Program-made: the position numbers and the translations under genes | The notes under the pieces: generated by a model | Database searches by the model: none | Seen by the model: only the letters and a program-made list of their open reading frames with translations | Told to the model about the DNA's origin: nothing | DNA from: Bacteroidales bacterium | GTDB taxonomy: Bacteria; Bacteroidota; Bacteroidia; Bacteroidales; UBA4417 | Length of the DNA: 64,000 nt | NCBI GenBank assembly: GCA_016707785.1 | Contig: JADJGZ010000002.1 | Span: 186,001 to 250,000, forward strand | Direction of reading: 5' to 3' | In this document: piece by piece, positions 25,727 through 34,346 of the stretch | Layout: the number at the start of each line of letters is the position of its first letter | How positions within the stretch are numbered: position 1 is the first letter of the stretch

Positions 25727-26707
25727 TTAGTTAAAAATCACTTTTCTGGCCATTATCTCTGTACCGGATGTAGAAAACATCCTGAAGAAATAGATGCCTG
25801 CTTCCTGGTTTCTCTTGCTCCAGTTTCTTGTGTAATGACCAGCCGTTAATGGGAATTCATCAACTTTCTTTCCCAGGGTGTCAAACACGCATAATAATAC
25901 TGTTTCCGGAATGGATACCTGAACTGTACATTCCCCCTGAGTAGGATTTGGATAAATATTCATCCCGAAACCTGGATTTTTTCCGGGTTCATTCAGTCCA
26001 TAAGTTTTATCGATCACAGCTACAGTATATTCTCCCCTGAATAATGTATCAACTGTAAGGAAACCAATATTATTTGTTCCGATCCTTGAAAAAGCCGGCC
26101 GACTCCAGTCATTTTGATCATCTTTCCGGTAAAGGATAATAACCGAATCATTGGAGCTTGTAATAAGGGTATTGTCAAGATTGGATTTATTATAGAAAAA
26201 TTTACCCCTGGCATTGAATCCTGCTGGAAAGTTCCCTTCAACTTTCCAGAAACGGGCATTTGAGATACTAACACCCGGTACTGCTGTATTGAAGTCATCT
26301 GGGGCAGCCCAGTTATGGGTAATTCTCACCCATGCTGAATCGGTAACGGAGGCGGTGATTAACCTGGCATAGGTATCCGTAAAATCAATCTCACCGGGTG
26401 ATTTGATTACACTTCTAAAGGAGAGTGCCGCATCCGAAATTTTCTCGTTCATGTCTGGGATCACTTCAATAGGCTCAAAAGGAAGATGAAAAGTTTTTTC
26501 ACCAATAGCTCCGGAGAAAATAAAAGTATCAGTAAATTCCTGCCAGTTTGCCCCGATGAAGGTTAGCTCAAGATGGTTGGAATTTGCATATTCCGTTGCC
26601 TCCTTTAATCGCTGTCTCACAGATACATTAACATCAAACCCATTCGAAACCTCCTGAACCTTCATATGCCCTATAGAAAAATTCATGAATCCCGGGGAAA
26701 AACCCAT
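25727..26707 (-). CDS. C-terminal part of frameshifted M1 peptidase with T9SS sorting domain
   Basis: Continuation in a different frame of the peptidase gene that starts at 28080. After a linker it has a beta-rich immunoglobulin-like region. The last 75 residues are a type A T9SS sorting domain (MNIYPNPTQGECTVQV, then CVFDTLGKKVDEFPL and a final AGIYFFRM...ARKVIFN). The join lies at 26694-26702: the minus strand reads G-T5-C4, and one more T would turn FNAWVFPRDS-stop into FNAWVFSPGFMNFSIGHM without interruption. The ATG at 26707 is therefore an accidental internal start. The full gene would be about 785 residues. Confidence 0.8.
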   Translation of the reverse strand: MGFSPGFMNFSIGHMKVQEVSNGFDVNVSVRQRLKEATEYANSNHLELTFIGANWQEFTDTFIFSGAIGEKTFHLPFEPIEVIPDMNEKISDAALSFRSVIKSPGEIDFTDTYARLITASVTDSAWVRITHNWAAPDDFNTAVPGVSISNARFWKVEGNFPAGFNARGKFFYNKSNLDNTLITSSNDSVIILYRKDDQNDWSRPAFSRIGTNNIGFLTVDTLFRGEYTVAVIDKTYGLNEPGKNPGFGMNIYPNPTQGECTVQVSIPETVLLCVFDTLGKKVDEFPLTAGHYTRNWSKRNQEAGIYFFRMFSTSGTEIMARKVIFN

Positions 26708-28080
26708 GCATTGAAAAAGTCATTCAGATCAACCCCGGTATAAGAACTCAGAAAATCGCGCAAATCACAAGTGGAGGCTGGTTTATATGCATAATGCTGT
26801 AAATAAGCCTTTATTCCGCTGAAAAATAACTCATCTCCAAGGTAATGCCTTAAGGTATGGGTTACCTGGCATCCCTTTTCATACACGGTGTTTCCATAAG
26901 TGATAGTCTGAGGAATTCCATAAACCGCAAAATAACCCCCATCCTTGATATGGGATTGTAGAATTACATTTTTCAATTTCAGACGAAGGTATTCCCTTGA
27001 GACCTCTTCTCCATACAATTCTTCCATATACAGGGATTCGCACCAAACCGCCCATCCCTCATTCAGCCACATATCTTCGGCTGAGGCACAGGTTACCATA
27101 TCCCCGAACCACATATGTGAGAGTTCGTGGGCATACCACCACTCATTTGAAGTATTACCATTCCACCCGGAATAGGGATAGGATATATTGGCTGCATGTT
27201 CCATTGCACCTTCTGCTGTTGCTGTATATCCAACCCGCTCAAAAGGATAAGGGCCAAAGTGAGTTTCATAGGCCTGCAGGATATCCTTCATATGAACGAA
27301 GGTTCCGGCAACTTTTAAGGTATCTGATGGGCGGCAATAATAGGTAATGGGGACCTCTTTGCTAATTCCCTGGAACTGGTCAGAAACAAGGGAATAAGTT
27401 CCGATTGAAGCCGAAATCAGGTAGGTGGGAAGGGAATATTGTGTTTTCCAATGCCAGGTGGAGGTATTATTGCCATGATCTGTAATTTCACTCAGCAATC
27501 CTCCCGAAATAGCTGACATTTGAGAAGGTATAGTAAGATATACATCATACAACGCACGATCCCTGAAATCATCTATGCAAGGAAACCAGGCTTTACCCAG
27601 GTTATGTGGAATGGCATCAAAACCTACTCCAAGGTTAAAAGCATAATTTCCCGAAAAATGAAAACCACCCCATCCTGACGGATCAACAAAAGGAGAGCCT
27701 TGATAGTATACCCTGATTTCAAGGGTATCAGAAGACATGATGGGTGATTCAAGTGGGATAGATAAGATAGGATCAGAGTACGAAAAAATGGAAACAGGGG
27801 TATTCCCGACAAAAATGGAATCAATGTTTAGTGAAGTTAACTCGAGTTTTATCTCTGTGAGCCCATCTACCCCAGGCTTTAGCTGTACTTTAGTGTAACC
27901 TTTAATAATCTTTGTCGTCAAATCGATTTCGGTGAGATGAATGTCATAATGCAAGGCATCTATCGAGTCACTATAAATTATTTCTGTTGCTGATTGACAA
28001 TTATTTTGAGAGAAAAGTGGTTTAATAAGTAGCAGCGACAAAAAAAATGTTAAAAAAATAACAAACTTAAGGTTGTTCAT
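26683..28080 (-). CDS. M1-family zinc metallopeptidase, N-terminal and catalytic part (frameshifted)
   Basis: A 465-residue frame with a signal peptide (FLTFFLSLLLIKPLFSQ, cleavage near 25). The aminopeptidase-N beta-sandwich domain is followed by the catalytic domain with EGAMEH (substrate-binding GxMEN variant) and the zinc motif HELSHMWFGD plus the third ligand Glu in LNEGWAVW, that is, HExxH-x18-E. It removes N-terminal residues from peptides and is secreted. The frame stops after FNAWVFPRDS at a T5 run. The sequence continues in the next frame (25727-26707) to a T9SS sorting domain. The peptidase core is intact within this part, so a truncated protein could still fold but would not be sorted to the surface. 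Confidence 0.85.
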   Translation of the reverse strand: MNNLKFVIFLTFFLSLLLIKPLFSQNNCQSATEIIYSDSIDALHYDIHLTEIDLTTKIIKGYTKVQLKPGVDGLTEIKLELTSLNIDSIFVGNTPVSIFSYSDPILSIPLESPIMSSDTLEIRVYYQGSPFVDPSGWGGFHFSGNYAFNLGVGFDAIPHNLGKAWFPCIDDFRDRALYDVYLTIPSQMSAISGGLLSEITDHGNNTSTWHWKTQYSLPTYLISASIGTYSLVSDQFQGISKEVPITYYCRPSDTLKVAGTFVHMKDILQAYETHFGPYPFERVGYTATAEGAMEHAANISYPYSGWNGNTSNEWWYAHELSHMWFGDMVTCASAEDMWLNEGWAVWCESLYMEELYGEEVSREYLRLKLKNVILQSHIKDGGYFAVYGIPQTITYGNTVYEKGCQVTHTLRHYLGDELFFSGIKAYLQHYAYKPASTCDLRDFLSSYTGVDLNDFFNAWVFPRDS

Positions 28081-28082
28081 AG

Positions 28083-28111
28083 TTGTTTGATATAGGTATC
28101 ACATAACTTTG
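28083..28111 (+). promoter_or_regulatory. Putative promoter for the tolC-like operon
   Basis: TTG at 28083-28085, then 18 bases, then TAACTTTG at 28104-28111. This fits the Bacteroidota consensus TTG-N17-23-TAnnTTTG. It would give the tolC-like gene a leader of about 160 nt. Confidence 0.5.
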
Positions 28112-28275
28112 TATACTGAATCGCAATGATATTGTGAAGCGGTATCATTTCAGATTCACTTATGCCGTTGCATTCAGTAAACTATTATTGGCAAAATGAA
28201 ATTACAACGGTATAAAGGTAATTTAAAATCCCTCTTCAGCCTTTTTCAGGTGATCTGATAATTCCCAATTCTTTT

Positions 28276-29727
28276 ATGAAAAAAACAATTCTTTTATTCT
28301 TGTCTTTGTTCATCTTCATTTCAGCACAATCGCAGGAAATATGGACACTTGAGAAGTGCATAGAATACGCACTTTCAAACAATATCCAGATAAAACAGCA
28401 AAAGCTGCAGGTAGATGCAACCCAGGCAGATGTTTTGCAAAATAAATTAACCATGCTGCCATCACTAAATGGCTTTGCCAGCCATGGTTATAACTATGGT
28501 AAAACCGTCGACCGATTTACCAATACCTTTGCATCTGAACGGGTGCGTTCAAATAACTTTTATTTGTCCTCTTCCATTAGCCTCTTTGATGGCTTCCAGA
28601 AATTAAATCAGTTGAGATTAAGCCAATCTAATCTTGAAGCAGGTCATTACGACCTGGATAAATTTATGGATGATATTTCCCTCGGAATTGCTACCGCATA
28701 TCTCCAGATTCTGTATTACAAGGAATTAACAAGAACTGCTGAAAATCAGTTAAATGCTACTGATTTGCAAGTAGCCCGCCTCAGAAAACTGGTGAATGCC
28801 GGCGCTTTGGCACAAGGTGACCTATACACCATTGAAGCACAGAGGGCAGCTGAAAACTCTGCAGTTGTTGAAGCCAGTAACAACCTTGATCTTGCATACC
28901 TCACCCTTACACAAATGCTTGATCTGCCCCGCAATACTCAATTTGAAATTGAATCCCCAAACCTGGAACTGGGCGCTCAGCCTGGAATACTGATGAAACC
29001 TGAACAGGTATTCGATTATGCACTGGAGACTCAACCTTCAATCAAAAGTGCAGAATCAAGGGTTAAAAGTTCAGAATATAGCCTGCTTATTGCCAAAGGG
29101 GGGCAATCACCCACCCTGACTATGCAGGGTTCTGTCGGGACAGGTTATTCAGGTGCTGCCCAGATAGTGGACTCTTATACTACTTTTATTCCGGACGTTA
29201 CCCAAACCCTGCCGACTTCGTTTATTCCCGGACCTGATGGCCAACCACAGCAGTATGTCTGGAACCTTGGCGCATCACCGGAATATAAAACCAAAGCCTT
29301 TAAAGATCAATTCAACGATAATATCAACCAATCGATCTCCCTGAACCTGAATGTCCCCATTTTTAATGGCTGGGTTACCCGGACATCAATCAGCAAAGCT
29401 AAAATGAACCTTGAAAATACCAGGTATAACCTGGAATTAAGTAAACTCGACTTACGGAAAACCATTGAACAGGCTTATGCCGATTCTAAAGCTGCTTTAA
29501 ATAAATATGAATCCTCGCTTTCCGGGGTCGAAGCTGCCAAAGAATCCTACAGGTATGCAGAGCAAAAATTCAATGTAGGTGTGATGAACTCGGTGGATTA
29601 TAATAATTCAAAAAAGGACTTCGAAAAGGCCGAATCTGAATTACTCAGGGCAAAATATGAATTTATATTCAAGACAACTGTCCTTGATTTCTACATGGGA
29701 AAACCTATCTCCTTGAAAAGAAAATAG
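28276..29727 (+). CDS. TolC-family outer membrane efflux protein
   Basis: A 483-residue outer-membrane factor with signal peptide KKTILLFLSLFIFISAQS. It begins WTLEKCIEYALSNNIQIKQQ, the typical start of TolC-like proteins. Two repeats of long helices with beta-strand insertions follow, the second around residues 340-475. Such trimers form the exit duct for a tripartite pump or type I secretion system. A periplasmic adaptor gene follows after 51 bp, so the two form an operon. The inner-membrane pump is missing from the window. Confidence 0.92.
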   Translation: MKKTILLFLSLFIFISAQSQEIWTLEKCIEYALSNNIQIKQQKLQVDATQADVLQNKLTMLPSLNGFASHGYNYGKTVDRFTNTFASERVRSNNFYLSSSISLFDGFQKLNQLRLSQSNLEAGHYDLDKFMDDISLGIATAYLQILYYKELTRTAENQLNATDLQVARLRKLVNAGALAQGDLYTIEAQRAAENSAVVEASNNLDLAYLTLTQMLDLPRNTQFEIESPNLELGAQPGILMKPEQVFDYALETQPSIKSAESRVKSSEYSLLIAKGGQSPTLTMQGSVGTGYSGAAQIVDSYTTFIPDVTQTLPTSFIPGPDGQPQQYVWNLGASPEYKTKAFKDQFNDNINQSISLNLNVPIFNGWVTRTSISKAKMNLENTRYNLELSKLDLRKTIEQAYADSKAALNKYESSLSGVEAAKESYRYAEQKFNVGVMNSVDYNNSKKDFEKAESELLRAKYEFIFKTTVLDFYMGKPISLKRK

Positions 29728-29778
29728 CAGGAATAAAAAGTATTCAATTATAAACAAACAATACAAAACCACTGTAAG

Positions 29779-31158
29779 ATGTTTAAGAAAAAAAACCTTA
29801 TCCGAATCCTTATTGGACTGGCAGTAGTCATTCTGATTGTCTTTGCGATTGCCAAAAAGAAGGGTTGGATCGGGAAACCTGATGAAATCAAAGTGGCTAC
29901 TGAATTAGTACAGAAGCGCACTATCGTTGAAACTGTTTCAGCAAACGGTAAAATTGCACCTGAAGTTGAAGTAAAACTATCACCGGATGTATCAGGTGAA
30001 ATTATTGAACTCTATATCATTGAGGGAGAGCAGGTAAAACCCGGACAACTCCTGGCTAAAATCAACCCTGAAATTTATATTTCTACCTATGATCGGACTG
30101 TAGCTGCGCTTAATACCCAGCAGGCAAACCTTGCAAATGCAAAAGCGCGCTTAGCACAGGTGAAATCTCAGTTTGTTAATGGGAAGAATTCATTTGAAAG
30201 AAATCAGAAGCTGCATAATGAAAAAGCCATTTCAGATGCAGAATTCGAATCTTCTAAATCAGCTTATGAAGTTGCCCAGGCTGAGGTAGATGCAGCGGAA
30301 GAAAGTATCAGGGCCGCCGCCTTTAACGTTAAGAGCGCCGAAGCGGGAGTAAAGGAAGCCAAAGAAAACCTTTCCAAAACAACCATTTTTGCACCTGTTG
30401 GGGGTACCATTTCGAAACTTAATATCGAAAAAGGTGAAAGGGTTGCCGGAGCATCTCAATTCTCCTCCGGAACAGAAATTCTGAGGATCGCTAACCTGCA
30501 AACAATGGAAGTCAAGGTCGATGTAAATGAAAATGACATCGTAAGAGTGAATCAAAATGACACTGCCCTGGTTGAAGTTGATGCCTATCAAAATCGGAAA
30601 TTCAAGGGAATTGTTACTGAAATCAGCACCTCCGCTAATACCACAGGGGTGAGTGCCGACCAGGTGACCAATTTCGAAGTTAAAATCAGGATCCTTCCTG
30701 AATCCTATAAAGACCTTGTATCAGCCGATAAACCCAATATCTCTCCATTCCGGCCGGGTATGTCAGCAACCGTAGATATTCAAACCGAATCAGTAAGCAA
30801 TGTATTGACTGTACCAATTCAGGCTGTCACAACCCGCGTGGATAGCGCAAAAGTGAAGGAAAAAGAAATTGCTGACAAGGAGAAACGTGATTCCGGCAAA
30901 GAAACTGAAGAGGAAGCAGCAGCAGCAAAGAAAGTTGTAAATGATTTCCAGGAAATTGTTTTTGTTTATGAAAATGGAAAAACAAAAATGGTTAAAGTGA
31001 AGACAGGTATCCAGGATAATGCCTATATCCAGGTTATTCAGGGCTTGAAAGAAAAGGATGAAGTTATTACAGCGCCATATAGTGCTATCTCCAAAAAACT
31101 GAAAGAAGGTGATATTGTCAAAAAGGTTGATAAGAAAGACCTTTATACAGAGAAATAG
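29779..31158 (+). CDS. Periplasmic adaptor (HlyD/MacA-type membrane fusion protein)
   Basis: A 459-residue adaptor. One N-terminal membrane span (about 8-26) is followed by a lipoyl half (SANGKIAPEVEVKLSPDVSG), a long coiled-coil hairpin (about 105-205, rich in Ala/Gln/Lys/Glu), the second lipoyl half (IFAPVGGTISKLNIEKGERV) and the beta-barrel domain. A charged Glu/Lys/Ala-rich insertion lies at about 355-392 in the membrane-proximal part and looks disordered. It resembles MacA, which works with the ABC transporter MacB. Such a transporter would usually come next, but a terminator and tsaB follow instead, so the pump must be encoded elsewhere. Confidence 0.92.
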   Translation: MFKKKNLIRILIGLAVVILIVFAIAKKKGWIGKPDEIKVATELVQKRTIVETVSANGKIAPEVEVKLSPDVSGEIIELYIIEGEQVKPGQLLAKINPEIYISTYDRTVAALNTQQANLANAKARLAQVKSQFVNGKNSFERNQKLHNEKAISDAEFESSKSAYEVAQAEVDAAEESIRAAAFNVKSAEAGVKEAKENLSKTTIFAPVGGTISKLNIEKGERVAGASQFSSGTEILRIANLQTMEVKVDVNENDIVRVNQNDTALVEVDAYQNRKFKGIVTEISTSANTTGVSADQVTNFEVKIRILPESYKDLVSADKPNISPFRPGMSATVDIQTESVSNVLTVPIQAVTTRVDSAKVKEKEIADKEKRDSGKETEEEAAAAKKVVNDFQEIVFVYENGKTKMVKVKTGIQDNAYIQVIQGLKEKDEVITAPYSAISKKLKEGDIVKKVDKKDLYTEK

Positions 31159-31177
31159 CAATCACTCCGTTTATTTT

Positions 31178-31210
31178 AACAGGCTTTCGTCAGGAGGCCT
31201 GTTTTTTTTT
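31178..31210 (+). terminator. Rho-independent terminator after the adaptor gene
   Basis: Stem AACAGGC (31178-31184) with GCCTGTT (31197-31203) followed by an unbroken T run to 31210. It ends the tolC/adaptor transcript. Confidence 0.85.
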
Positions 31211-31246
31211 GCTCATCTTAATTCTCATCTGAACCCTATTGAATCG

Positions 31247-31254
31247 TACTTTTG
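31247..31254 (+). promoter_or_regulatory. -7 promoter element TACTTTTG upstream of tsaB
   Basis: TACTTTTG lies 18 bases before the tsaB ATG and 36 bases after the preceding terminator, matching TAnnTTTG. No TTG is seen at the right distance for the -33 element. The leader would be about ten bases. Confidence 0.5.
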
Positions 31255-31272
31255 TGTCAAATAATTCATGTA

Positions 31273-31977
31273 ATGGCGTTAATCCTTGCCCTGGAAACAG
31301 CTACAGAGGTATGTTCGGTAGCACTTAACCTTGATGGAAATATTGTTGCTGTTAAAGAAACTGTGGGTGTGAATGAGCATTCGGCACAATTGACTTCATT
31401 TATTGAAGAAGTCACTAAAAACGCCGGGTACCCTCTTTCTGCTATCGATGCCTTTGCTGTAAGTATGGGCCCCGGATCCTATACCGGGCTTCGAATCGGG
31501 GTTTCAACTGCAAAGGGATTATGTTATGCCCTCGACAAACCCTTAATCGCAATATCTACCCTGAAAGCATTGTCGCATCAGGCATTAACCCATTTCCCTG
31601 AATTGAAAAGTGAGAATATCATTCTTACTCCACTTATAGATGCAAGAAGGATGGAGGTGTATATGGCCATGTATGATTCTTCACTAAATGAACTCCTTCC
31701 AGTGGAAGCACGCATATTAGATATTCAGGGAATTAATGAATATGATGGACAGAAAATGGCATTATTCGGAAGCGGAGCCGCTAAATGCAGGGATCATTTT
31801 TCCGGAAATGAGAGATTCCTGTTTCCAGGTGAAGTTCTGGCATCAGCTATTTCAATATCTATGCTGGCTCTTGAAAATTTTAAACAGGAATTGTTTGAAA
31901 ACACAGCCTATTTTGAACCATTTTATCTCAAAGACTTTATTGCAGGAAAGCCAAAGGTAAAAGGCCTTTATAATTAG
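31273..31977 (+). CDS. tsaB: tRNA threonylcarbamoyladenosine biosynthesis protein TsaB
   Basis: A 234-residue protein of the TsaB/YeaZ group. It starts ALILALETATEVCSVAL, with the ASKHA phosphate-1 loop, and continues with AVSMGPGSYTGLRIGVSTAKGL, the family signature (about 64-85). TsaB is the non-catalytic partner of TsaD and TsaE in forming the t6A modification at position 37 of tRNAs reading ANN codons. The start chosen is ATG at 31273; the upstream in-frame TTG at 31252 overlaps the promoter. Partners are not in the window. Confidence 0.93.
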   Translation: MALILALETATEVCSVALNLDGNIVAVKETVGVNEHSAQLTSFIEEVTKNAGYPLSAIDAFAVSMGPGSYTGLRIGVSTAKGLCYALDKPLIAISTLKALSHQALTHFPELKSENIILTPLIDARRMEVYMAMYDSSLNELLPVEARILDIQGINEYDGQKMALFGSGAAKCRDHFSGNERFLFPGEVLASAISISMLALENFKQELFENTAYFEPFYLKDFIAGKPKVKGLYN

Positions 31978-32130
31978 TCTTATTGTTTAACGGGATCTTT
32001 AGGTAAACGCAGAAGCCGGAACAATTCTTCTATTATCTGGTTATAAGATATTGAAATATGTTTATATTTGCTTTTACAACCCGTTTACAGGATTGTTTAC
32101 TCAGTCCTTCGGATAATCCAGGAATTCTAT

Positions 32131-32898
32131 ATGGAATACAAAATTCTACAACCCCGGTTGGAGGGTTCAGTCCTTCTGGTTACCATTTCGAGACCTGAAA
32201 GCCTGAATGCTCTTAATACCGCATTTTTTAATGAATTAGATCATCTCTTGGCAGCTGAAGCATCTGACCCTGATGTTCGGGCCGTGATCCTTACAGGTGC
32301 AGGGAAAGCCTTTGTTGCCGGTGCAGATATTGCCGAAATGGTGAATAAGTCACCGGATGAAGCTTCAGATTTTTCCCGCCGTGGACAAAAAACATTTATG
32401 TCCATTGTCAACCATCCTGTTCCCATCATTGCTGCTATCAACGGATTTGCACTGGGTGGAGGACTGGAACTTGCCATGTCCTGCGATTTCAGGATATCAG
32501 TAAATAATGCCAAATTTGGGCAGCCTGAAGTAAGCCTGGGACTGATCCCCGGTTATGCAGCCACTCAACGCCTTTCCAGGTTGGTTGGAATGGGTACAGC
32601 CCTTTACATGCTTACCACCGGTGAAATGGTTACAGCCGAAGAAGCTCTGAGGATGGGCCTCGTTCAGAAATTAACAGAGCCCGATCAGCTTTTAACTGAA
32701 GCCCTGCGACTAGCCAACCAGATTGCTTTAAAGGGACCTAAAGCGGTAAAAACCGTAAAATCTGTTACCAGGAATGGATATCATATGCCTTTCCCCCTGG
32801 CCTGTGAACTCGAAGCCCAAACTTTCGGGACCTTGTTCGTGGATGAAGGAATTGAAGGGATGAAAGCTTTCCTCGAAAAAAGAAAACCAGTTTGGTAA
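32131..32898 (+). CDS. Enoyl-CoA hydratase/isomerase family protein
   Basis: A 255-residue crotonase-fold protein. The oxyanion-hole segments are ITGAGKAFVAGADIAEM (about 54-70) and GFALGGGLELAMSCDFRI (about 105-122). The two catalytic Glu positions of enoyl-CoA hydratase are conserved (the Glu in GGGLELA and in GQPEVSLGLIPG). It hydrates 2-enoyl-CoA esters. ATG at 32131 is chosen over a distant upstream in-frame TTG-type start at 32068, which overlaps a TATATTTG promoter-like element (32063-32070). It starts a set with the dehydrogenase and thiolase genes that follow, probably one beta-oxidation or butyrate-type pathway. Confidence 0.92.
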   Translation: MEYKILQPRLEGSVLLVTISRPESLNALNTAFFNELDHLLAAEASDPDVRAVILTGAGKAFVAGADIAEMVNKSPDEASDFSRRGQKTFMSIVNHPVPIIAAINGFALGGGLELAMSCDFRISVNNAKFGQPEVSLGLIPGYAATQRLSRLVGMGTALYMLTTGEMVTAEEALRMGLVQKLTEPDQLLTEALRLANQIALKGPKAVKTVKSVTRNGYHMPFPLACELEAQTFGTLFVDEGIEGMKAFLEKRKPVW

Positions 32899-32973
32899 TT
32901 CAACCAGGTTTCTTCCTATTTGAAAAGCATAGAATTAGACCATAATAACTCAATTCTGAAAATATTTTTAAAC

Positions 32974-34308
32974 ATGGATTATTTAAACCGATTGCAAAAA
33001 GTATCTGTTCTTGGTGCTGCCGGAAAGATGGGAAGCGGTATCTTATTGCTTACCGCCCTGGAAATGGCAGAACAATTGTTGAAACCAGGAAATAATTCCA
33101 TGGTATTTGTTCTTAATGCCATTGATACCTCCGAAGAAGGTCTGAAAGGATTACTGAAATACATCCGGTCACAGGTCCTGAAATCTGCAGAGAAGAAAGT
33201 TGTTCAAATACGACTGGCATATAGTGAAAGGGCGGACCTGATTGAGAATTCTGATGTGATCGATGCATTCGTCCTGGATGTGATGAGCCTTATCAAAACT
33301 TCAACCCGCCTCGAATCTGCCTATGATTCAACGCTGGTTTTTGAAGCAGTTAGCGAAAACCAAACATTAAAGGAGAAGATTTTCAGGCAGATAAATGAGA
33401 ATAATCCATCAAAACCCTGGTTTTTTACCAATACTTCTTCTGTACCTATCGGTGAGTTAAACCGGAATGCTAACCTTGAAGGACGATTATTGGGTTTTCA
33501 TTTCTATAATCCTCCTGCTATCCAGAAATTGGTTGAATTAATCACCATTGCTGAGAATTCTGATGAAATGAAGACATTCGCAATGACCTATGCGAAAAAC
33601 CTTAAGAAAATCATTGTTCCTTCCAATGACATTGCCGGTTTTATTGGTAATGGCCATTTCATGAGGGATGCTTTATACGGAATCTCTGTAGCCGAAAGCC
33701 TTTCCAAAGAAATGCCTCTTCATCAGGCTATTTATGTTGTGGATAGGATCACCCGCGATTTCCTTATGCGCCCAATGGGCATTTTTCAGCTTATCGATTA
33801 TGTCGGGCTGGATGTGGTTCAATTTATCCTCAGGGTAATGCAGCCGCATATGCATGGGGAAAAACTTCACTCAGAACTGCTCGATGAACTGGTTATGAAG
33901 GGAATCAAAGGCGGGCAATTTAGTGATGGCAGCCAAAAAGATGGATTCTTCAGGTATGTGAAAGGAAAACCAGTCGAGGTTATTGCTAAAGAGAACTTCC
34001 AGTATCTTGAGCTTAAAGAGTTCGCTGCTGAATGTGATAACTGGATGGGTGAATTACCCCCCAATGTCCTGCCATGGAAAAACCTTGTAAAGCATCCTGA
34101 TAAAGAAGGACTGCTGGGTGACTATTTTAAGGCCCTCAGACTGATGAATACCCGGGGTGCCGCAATTGCCATCTCATATGCTGAAAAGTCCAGGGAGATA
34201 GCCCGGAAATTGATCAGCGACGGTGTAGCCCATAATGAGACTGATGTGAATACTGTTCTCCTTACAGGTTTCTTCCATGCTTATGGACCAATCAGTAATT
34301 TTATATAA
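32974..34308 (+). CDS. 3-hydroxyacyl-CoA dehydrogenase family protein
   Basis: A 444-residue NAD-dependent dehydrogenase. The N-terminal Rossmann motif is VSVLGAAGKMGSGI (about 9-22). The conserved catalytic segment LLGFHFYNPPAIQKLVELI (about 172-190) holds the His of the Ser/His/Glu centre, preceded by FTNTSSVPI. The C-terminal helical region is longer than in the usual 280-residue enzyme. An insertion between the first strand and the motif region (about 35-105) makes it a divergent member. It follows the hydratase by 75 bp and precedes the thiolase by 38 bp. ATG at 32974 is preferred to TTG at 32920. Confidence 0.88.
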   Translation: MDYLNRLQKVSVLGAAGKMGSGILLLTALEMAEQLLKPGNNSMVFVLNAIDTSEEGLKGLLKYIRSQVLKSAEKKVVQIRLAYSERADLIENSDVIDAFVLDVMSLIKTSTRLESAYDSTLVFEAVSENQTLKEKIFRQINENNPSKPWFFTNTSSVPIGELNRNANLEGRLLGFHFYNPPAIQKLVELITIAENSDEMKTFAMTYAKNLKKIIVPSNDIAGFIGNGHFMRDALYGISVAESLSKEMPLHQAIYVVDRITRDFLMRPMGIFQLIDYVGLDVVQFILRVMQPHMHGEKLHSELLDELVMKGIKGGQFSDGSQKDGFFRYVKGKPVEVIAKENFQYLELKEFAAECDNWMGELPPNVLPWKNLVKHPDKEGLLGDYFKALRLMNTRGAAIAISYAEKSREIARKLISDGVAHNETDVNTVLLTGFFHAYGPISNFI

Positions 34309-34346
34309 CCAAACTATTGCTTTTCTTTTGAAAAATAGAATCCATC

